Source: an uncultured Campylobacter sp. (GTDB lineage: Bacteria > Campylobacterota > Campylobacteria > Campylobacterales > Campylobacteraceae). Taken from it: DNA of 12,025 bases. Location: assembly GCF_938045595.1 (NCBI RefSeq), contig NZ_CALIBB010000270.1:1-12025 (forward strand), written 5' to 3'. The position numbers and the translations under genes are program-made. The notes below the pieces were generated by a model. That model was not told the DNA's origin. It saw only the letters and a list, made by a program, of their open reading frames with translations, and searched no databases. This document shows, one piece after another, positions 7,678 to 12,025 of this stretch (the first letter of the stretch is position 1; every line of letters begins with the position of its first letter).

Positions 7678-7694
7678 GTAACGCCTGTTACAGG
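7678..7694. promoter_or_regulatory. Overlapping inverted repeats in the fdh leader
   Basis: GTAAC-GCCT-GTTAC (7678-7691) and CCTGT-T-ACAGG (7684-7694) overlap each other just downstream of the -10-like box of the formate dehydrogenase operon. Both are perfect five-base arms. They could be an operator for a dimeric regulator or a leader RNA hairpin. Which of the two, if either, cannot be told from one sequence. Confidence 0.35.
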
Positions 7695-7709
7695 ATTTAA
7701 GTCTAATGA

Positions 7710-7715
7710 ATTATA
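7710..7715 (-). promoter_or_regulatory. Probable -10 box of the fdh operon
   Basis: TATAAT, a perfect sigma-70 -10 hexamer on the minus strand, sits about 75 bases before the start of the small Tat protein gene and downstream of the chaperone-operon terminator. The bases before it (CCTTTTCG) are T-rich, as usual for Campylobacter promoters, which often lack a clear -35 box. It is the best candidate promoter for the Tat protein-fdhA-fdhB unit. Confidence 0.55.
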
Positions 7716-7796
7716 ACGAAAAGGCAGTGAGATGGAAATTAAATTTTAAGTTACTTTTTAAATTTTATTTAAAATTCAAAATATAAAGTTCTAACT

Positions 7797-7829
7797 AAAA
7801 AACTACTCGCAAAACTCGAGCTTGCGAGT
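7797..7829 (-). terminator. Rho-independent terminator of the iron-sulfur protein/chaperone operon
   Basis: On the minus strand ACTCGCAA and TTGCGAGT (plus-strand arms 7805-7812 and 7822-7829) form a perfect eight-base stem with a nine-base loop, followed by AGTTTTTT (T-run at 7797-7802). It lies about 60 bases after the chaperone stop. It separates the upstream operon from the formate dehydrogenase operon, which has its own -10 box further on. The AT-rich remainder of the gap at 7636-7887 holds no gene. Confidence 0.75.
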
Positions 7830-7887
7830 TTAAAATTTAACCGAAATTCTACTTTTGCGTTAAGATTTTGGTTAAAAATTTTATTTA

Positions 7888-8757
7888 TCAATCCAGATCA
7901 AAAATATCTTCCGGATTGGTAAATTTATTTTGATAGCCGCCTTTTTTGATCGCTTCTTTAACGACGCTGCGATCTTTCTTTTGCGGAGCGGCAAGCGCTA
8001 AAAGCGAGCGCTCAAGCGCAAAAAAGCTTCTCATTAGTGCGCCTAATGATTTGAAAAAATCCGCCCGCACATGCCCGCACAAAAGCTCGCTAAACTCATC
8101 CACAAAGCTGTTGGTGACATTCGTAAAAAGCTCTAACGCCAGCGCTTCGCCGTCTTGCGCGCCGACGAAATTTTTAGCGTATTGCGCGCTCGCAGTATTT
8201 TTACCATCCTGCGGGCCTGTAAAATTTTTACTGCCATGCGAATCTACAGAATTTTTTCTGTCTTGCGCTGTCAAGCTCGCGCTATTCGTAAAATTTTGCT
8301 CGTTTGCCACGGAATTTTGTCCGTTTAAAACTGCGCTGTGTTTTGCAGTCGCGTCGCGAAGCAGAGTCGAATGCAGGTAAAAAATAAATCCCACATAGTC
8401 CTCGCACTCTTTGCAAAGCTCCATATTGCGGCGAAATTTACTCTTTTTTAGCACGTCAATTACTGCGACGCGCATACGCCCATCGTCGCGTCCTTCGTCG
8501 TAGAAGCTCGCACTCATCGGCACATTGGCGTATGAAAAATCAAAAAGCACGGAATTTTGCTCGCTTTTAAACGCTGCGAAGTCGAATTTCGCTAAATTTT
8601 GAAATTCCGCCTCATCGCTAGACACGATGGGCGAGCTACGTAAAAACTCCAGCTGCTGCTGCCAGCGTTTAAATTTAGCGTCCGTATTGTAGAAAAAAAA
8701 CGGAATCGCGAAAAATTCGTAGTAGTAGCTTCTCGCTTTGATTAAATTTGCATCCAT
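7888..8757 (-). CDS. TorD-family chaperone for formate dehydrogenase, with internal repeat insert
   Basis: Probable cytoplasmic chaperone of the TorD/DmsD type that binds FdhA before Tat export and helps load the Mo/W cofactor. The protein is helical throughout. Its N-terminal part reads ARSYYYEFFAIPFF, the middle has the acidic-hydrophobic helix ECEDYVGFIFYLHSTLLRD (about 117-135) typical of the family, and the C-terminal part has HVRADFFKSLGALMRSFFALE (about 229-249). Between the last two, residues about 143-204 form a low-complexity Asn/Ser/Ala/Gln-rich insert with four nine-residue repeats (listed separately). This insert explains the length of 289 residues where about 200-230 is usual. 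The C-terminal tail (KKGGYQNKFTNPEDIFDLD) is short and polar. The start codon overlaps the stop of the upstream iron-sulfur protein gene (TAATG), so the two are translationally coupled. Assignment to FdhA rests on context and fold pattern; overall similarity to E. coli TorD is weak. Confidence 0.82.
   Translation of the reverse strand: MDANLIKARSYYYEFFAIPFFFYNTDAKFKRWQQQLEFLRSSPIVSSDEAEFQNLAKFDFAAFKSEQNSVLFDFSYANVPMSASFYDEGRDDGRMRVAVIDVLKKSKFRRNMELCKECEDYVGFIFYLHSTLLRDATAKHSAVLNGQNSVANEQNFTNSASLTAQDRKNSVDSHGSKNFTGPQDGKNTASAQYAKNFVGAQDGEALALELFTNVTNSFVDEFSELLCGHVRADFFKSLGALMRSFFALERSLLALAAPQKKDRSVVKEAIKKGGYQNKFTNPEDIFDLD
8149..8256 (-). repeat. Four tandem 27-base units in the chaperone gene
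   Basis: Residues 168-203 of the chaperone are four consecutive nine-residue units: KNSVDSHGS, KNFTGPQDG, KNTASAQYA, KNFVGAQDG. Units 2 and 4 are the most alike (KNF.G.QDG), and units 1 and 3 differ more. At DNA level each unit carries an A/T core at the Lys-Asn codons (GAATTTTTT, AAATTTTTA and similar on the plus strand). The remainder of the insert (about 143-167; GQNSV, EQNF, TNSAS) is of the same kind but not periodic. Confidence 0.75.
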
Positions 8758-10439
8758 TACATTACCCCTTTTCTAGCATCTTCTATCTGTTTTTTTATCA
8801 TTATTTTCGCCTTGCAATCGCCGCAGCAAAAAAGCGTCTTCATCTTTTCAGGCTCGTTTGCAAAATGCGCACCCATCATATCCGCGATCTTCATCACGGC
8901 TTTGCTCGTCGCAAATTCCTTACCGCATTCAATGCACTTAAAAAGCTCATCTTTAGCTAGCATTTTGTAATTAAAAAATCCCGGCTCAAGCTCCACGCCG
9001 CAAGGCTTAAGCTCGATCGTATCCTTTTCGGCGCAGCTTAGCACGCAGTAGTTGCACGTCGTGCAAAGCGAGGCATTGAGCTTAATCGAATTGTCGCTGT
9101 TATCGGCATACAGCGCGCCGGTATTACAGGCACCCACGCAGCTAAGGCATAGCGTGCAGCTTGCTTCGTTTATGTTTACTTTGCCAAATTTTAGCAACTC
9201 TCCGCTTTTTACGACGCTGAAGCTACCATCACCAACCATCGCGCTTACGCGTTTGGAAAAAATTTCTTTCTTGCTAAGACCCTGCTCGTTTAAGCTAAAC
9301 GCCCAGGGCCGAGAGCTTTGCGCCTGCTTTAGCGCCTCTTGTAGCTCGATTAAATTTCGCGCTAAAAATACCGCGTCCTCGCCGTAGATCGCGCGCGAAA
9401 TTCCATTGATAAGCTCCACCGCTTCGCGCGTGCCCTCGCCTACGTCCGCGCCGTAAACGATCACACTCGAGCCACTTTCTTGCATCGCGCTTAGCAAATT
9501 TACCTCATCTATTTGCTTGCTTCCAAAAATTCCAAACGGCAGCACGCCGCACGGAAGCTGCACTGCGGGTGCGGACTCGATTTCGCTCTCTGCGATGAGA
9601 AACGGAATTTTGCCTGCATAGAGCTTTGCGATCTCGCCAAATACGCTTTGGGGCAGCTTGGCAAATTTCAGCGCACCGCTAGGGCAGACGCTCACGCACG
9701 CGCCGCAACCGATGCAGTCGATATGCGAAAATACTAACTCGCGCTTTTCGTCGTTTTTCAAAATCGCCACTGTAGGGCAAACCTCCGCGCATGGCGCTCG
9801 CAGCTCATTTCGCCTACCTTGATACTGGCAAATCGCAGGATCGAAGATCGTGGAATTCTTATAATGATAAACCGGGCTTTTGGAATTTAAAATTTCTAAA
9901 ATTTCATCGTCTTTTAGCCCCGAGATCTCGTAGCAGCCGCTTTGTCGTAGCTGATAGGGCGTCGCGCCGCTAATCAAGAAAAAATCCGCCTCAGTCTCAA
10001 CCTCATCCTGCTCGCTTAAAATCGTAACCGCAAGATCGCCAATCTCGCCGTAGACGAACTTTATCTCGGCTCTGCTTAACGCGATCACCTTAAATCCCTG
10101 CTGCCTAAGTAGCCCCACAAGCTCCCCTCGAGGCTCGTCACAGGCGAGAATCACATTTTTGCCGACGGGCTTTTGATAGTCGCTATCTAGCGCGCCGTCG
10201 AAGGCAATATCCTTGGCGCGATACAAAATATCTACGTTTTTAGCGATTTGTAGCGGCTCATCTGCGGAATTTTCTATATAAAAATTTATCTCGGGTGCAT
10301 AAATTTGCGCTTTTAGTTTCGGCGAATTAGCAACGATAAATTCCTCATTTTTCGCCCCCTCTTCATCGCCGCAAATTTCGATATCGTCGCTTAAGACGAC
10401 ATCTTTTAGCCCCGCGGCGTAAAATCCATGTTCTTTCAT
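8757..10439 (-). CDS. Multi-cluster 4Fe-4S protein of the formate dehydrogenase locus
   Basis: A 560-residue soluble iron-sulfur protein without signal peptide or membrane segments, so cytoplasmic. Residues 1-190 carry no cysteine cluster; about 94-160 look like an alpha/beta domain (NVILACDEPRGELVGLLRQQ). Then come C204...C217-x3-C221-P; a full ferredoxin motif C242-x2-C245-x2-C248-x3-C252-P; an alpha/beta segment with SSVIVYGADVGEGTREAVEL (about 324-343); and a second ferredoxin pair, C428-x2-C431-x2-C434-x3-C438 and C459-x2-C462-x2-C465-x3-C469. Last is a zinc-ribbon-like end with C502-x2-C505 and C538/C539-x2-C542. Proteins like this sit beside TorD-type and formate dehydrogenase genes in epsilonproteobacteria. 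A role in supplying electrons during maturation, or in linking formate oxidation to cytoplasmic reductants, is an inference from position. The ribosome-binding site AGGA lies eight bases before the ATG. It overlaps the chaperone gene by one base and is divergent from selA. Confidence 0.85.
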   Translation of the reverse strand: MKEHGFYAAGLKDVVLSDDIEICGDEEGAKNEEFIVANSPKLKAQIYAPEINFYIENSADEPLQIAKNVDILYRAKDIAFDGALDSDYQKPVGKNVILACDEPRGELVGLLRQQGFKVIALSRAEIKFVYGEIGDLAVTILSEQDEVETEADFFLISGATPYQLRQSGCYEISGLKDDEILEILNSKSPVYHYKNSTIFDPAICQYQGRRNELRAPCAEVCPTVAILKNDEKRELVFSHIDCIGCGACVSVCPSGALKFAKLPQSVFGEIAKLYAGKIPFLIAESEIESAPAVQLPCGVLPFGIFGSKQIDEVNLLSAMQESGSSVIVYGADVGEGTREAVELINGISRAIYGEDAVFLARNLIELQEALKQAQSSRPWAFSLNEQGLSKKEIFSKRVSAMVGDGSFSVVKSGELLKFGKVNINEASCTLCLSCVGACNTGALYADNSDNSIKLNASLCTTCNYCVLSCAEKDTIELKPCGVELEPGFFNYKMLAKDELFKCIECGKEFATSKAVMKIADMMGAHFANEPEKMKTLFCCGDCKAKIMIKKQIEDARKGVM

Positions 10440-10605
10440 AATCTATCCTAAATTGATAATTAGGCGGGTTTTACTCTTATTTTCTAAACAGCTTTTAAAT
10501 TCTGCACTTAAAGTAAATCGAATTTAAATTAATAATTCTATAGATAAAGCAAAATCAAAGCTTTAAATGATAAAATCGCCTAAATTTTAAGGCATCGGGG
10601 TCGCA
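10440..10605. promoter_or_regulatory. Divergent promoter region between the 4Fe-4S gene and selA
   Basis: This AT-rich gap must drive both directions. For selA, TGATAAAAT at 10568-10576 gives an extended -10-like TAAAAT box 30 bases before the ATG. For the minus-strand gene, TAGAAT (10540-10535), within TATAGAAT, is a candidate -10. Between the plus-strand box and the selA start, GCCT-AAATTTTA-AGGC (10578-10593) is a short inverted repeat that could be an operator. These are eye-made calls; no tRNA-Sec gene or other RNA is visible here. Confidence 0.4.
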
Positions 10606-12025
10606 ATGCAACGAATCAAACTACCAAAAATCGATAAAATCGCAAACGCGCAGGAGTTTCAAAACTGCCTCCGCCCGCAAATCATCAAAATCGCGCAAGA
10701 GCTCATCCGACAGGAGCGCGAAAAGGCGCTGCAAGGAGGCGCGGTCGCAAGCGAAAGCGAGATCATCGCACGCATCAAATCGCGCTACGAAAAATTTCAA
10801 AATCTAAGCCTTAAGCCGCTTATCAACGCAACCGGCGTCGTGCTGCACACAAACCTCGGCCGCAGCGTCATCAGCGCCGAAATTTTAGTCCGCGCGCAAA
10901 AGGTCATCACCTCATATTCAAATTTAGAATACGACCTATCCGAGGGCGCGCGCGGCAACAGATACGACTACATAGCGCTTTTGTGCAGCGAGCTCTTCGG
11001 CGCGCAGGACGCGCTCGTGGTCAATAACAACGCTGCGGCGGTCTTTTTGGTGCTAAATACCTTCGCGCGCGGACGCGAGGTCGTGGTAAGCCGCGGCGAG
11101 CTAGTCGAGATCGGCGGGAGCTTTCGGGTGAGCGAAGTGATGGCAAACTCGGGCGCAAAGCTCGTAGAAATCGGCACTACGAACAAAACCAAGCCGGAAG
11201 ATTACGAGGAAGCAATCAATGAAAATACGGCGATCTTGATGAAGGTGCACCGCTCAAATTTTAAAATTTCAGGCTTCAGCTCTAGCGTAAGCGCTGCGGA
11301 GACGGCAGCTCTCGCACGTCGCGCCTCACAGGCAAAGAGAGAATTTTTAGCGCTTAGAGCGGCAAGCTTTAAAAATTTAGCAGATCTTTGCGGCGGCTCT
11401 TCGGACGCAGACGGCGAAATTTTAAATTCCGCGCCGAATGGTTTAAGCTTAGCTGCAAGCTCTGCAAATTCTTTAAATTTAAAAAACGACGAGCCGTCCG
11501 AAAAGAGCGAGCGTTTTTATGAAGGCGGCGCGAGCGACAAGAGCGAAATTTCTAAAATTTACCCCGCAAAATTTAGCATGAAAAAAGAGGAAAGCTTTAA
11601 CGAGATCATCGATTACTACGATCTTGGAAGCGGCTATGCAAGCGAGCTGGGATTTGGGCTAGGCAAAAGCGAGCCATCCATTTTTGAGCTTTTAAAAAGC
11701 GGCGTGCGGCTGCTTAGCTTTAGCGGCGACAAGCTTTTCGGCTCCGTGCAATGCGGCATCATCCTAGGAGATCGCAAGCTCATCGCGCGCCTGCGAAAAA
11801 ACCAGCTACTGCGAATGCTGCGCGTGGATAAGATCACGCTAAGCCTGCTTGCCGAGACGATCAAGGCGTATATAAATAAAGAATTTCACCTCATCACGAC
11901 GATAGATCAGATCCATCTGAGCCTGGACGAGCTGCGCGAGCGAGCGGAGCTAGTGCGATCGCGTATCGGCGTAAAATCGCAGATCGTGCCTACTACCACC
12001 TTTGTAGGCGGCGGTACGATGCCCG
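10606..12025 (+). CDS. selA: L-seryl-tRNA(Sec) selenium transferase SelA, 3' end outside window
   Basis: PLP enzyme that converts Ser-tRNA(Sec) to Sec-tRNA(Sec) with selenophosphate; needed to read the UGA in fdhA. The first 473 codons are present and the C terminus is cut by the window edge. Family motifs run in order: PLINATGVVLHTNLGRS (71-87), NLEYDLSEGARGNR (106-119), VVNNNAAAVFLVLNTFA (138-154), SRGELVEIGGSFRVSEVM (162-179), EIGTTNKT (188-195), MKVHRSNFKISGF (212-224), YYDLGSG (337-343), and the PLP-lysine motif SFSGDKLFG with Lys376. Between GFSSSVS and YYDLGSG there is an extra segment of about 85-90 residues (about 246-333) that E. coli SelA lacks, where these motifs lie about 28 residues apart. 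The insert is rich in Ser, Ala, Asn and Lys and low in complexity (LNSAPNGLSLAASSANSLNL). The start ATG at 10606 has only a weak GGGG upstream. There is no frameshift, so the enzyme is probably functional. Confidence 0.95.
   Translation, partial: MQRIKLPKIDKIANAQEFQNCLRPQIIKIAQELIRQEREKALQGGAVASESEIIARIKSRYEKFQNLSLKPLINATGVVLHTNLGRSVISAEILVRAQKVITSYSNLEYDLSEGARGNRYDYIALLCSELFGAQDALVVNNNAAAVFLVLNTFARGREVVVSRGELVEIGGSFRVSEVMANSGAKLVEIGTTNKTKPEDYEEAINENTAILMKVHRSNFKISGFSSSVSAAETAALARRASQAKREFLALRAASFKNLADLCGGSSDADGEILNSAPNGLSLAASSANSLNLKNDEPSEKSERFYEGGASDKSEISKIYPAKFSMKKEESFNEIIDYYDLGSGYASELGFGLGKSEPSIFELLKSGVRLLSFSGDKLFGSVQCGIILGDRKLIARLRKNQLLRMLRVDKITLSLLAETIKAYINKEFHLITTIDQIHLSLDELRERAELVRSRIGVKSQIVPTTTFVGGGTMP
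11341..11604 (+). other. Low-complexity insert within selA
   Basis: This stretch encodes the extra segment of SelA between two conserved core motifs, roughly residues 246-333; boundaries are approximate. It is in frame and contains repeated A/T cores (GAATTTTTAG, AAAAATTTAGC, GAAATTTTAAATTCC, TTTAAATTTAAAA). I see no exact tandem unit, no inverted terminal repeats and no target-site duplication, so it does not look like an ordinary insertion element or an intein. Confidence 0.65.

Noticed and set aside
10440..10605. tRNA-Sec (selC) between the 4Fe-4S gene and selA
   Set aside because: The gap is AT-rich, and I could find no cloverleaf arms or CCA-type acceptor stem.
11341..11604. Intein or insertion sequence in selA
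   Set aside because: There are no splicing motifs (no Cys/Ser start with a terminal His-Asn), no transposase, and no terminal inverted or direct repeats.

Overview
The window looks like a chromosomal segment of a Campylobacter or close epsilonproteobacterium. The signs are a selenocysteine-type periplasmic formate dehydrogenase of the epsilonproteobacterial layout, very frequent AAATTT/AAAATTTT tracts inside and between genes, moderate GC, and dense co-directional genes. The composition recalls the higher-GC oral species (the C. gracilis / C. rectus / C. showae type), but the species is an inference.

Layout. Positions 1-1015 hold no intact gene that I can support. They do contain a clear DUF2892 (YgaP-type membrane protein) remnant at 357-530 with two compensating single-base frameshifts. 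Positions 1016-3700 on the minus strand form a probable operon, read from high to low coordinates: a TraT-like lipoprotein with a TTG start, a two-TM protein with a repetitive Ala/Asn/Gln-rich tail, a LysE/ArgO-type amino-acid exporter (probably TTG start), and a hypothetical protein. Positions 3939-7635 (minus) are the formate dehydrogenase operon: a 65-residue Tat-signal protein, fdhA read through an in-frame UGA as selenocysteine, and fdhB. A hairpin follows fdhB, and no fdhC or fdhD is present. Positions 7888-10439 (minus) encode a 560-residue multi-cluster iron-sulfur protein overlapping a TorD-like chaperone gene, and this pair ends in its own terminator. selA (selenocysteine synthase) is divergent on the plus strand from 10606 and runs off the window.

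How the genes work together. SelA makes Sec-tRNA. The hairpin just after the UGA in fdhA matches the bacterial SECIS geometry. The TorD-like chaperone probably handles insertion of the Mo/W cofactor and proofreading of Tat export of FdhA. FdhB carries electrons away from FdhA, and the 560-residue protein is a likely redox partner or maturation factor. 

The most unusual feature is that SelA, the TorD-like chaperone and the two-TM protein each carry a long low-complexity segment rich in Asn, Ser, Ala and Lys-Asn-Phe. These segments are built on GAATTTT/AAATTTT-centred DNA, two of them are periodic, and two interrupt conserved folds.
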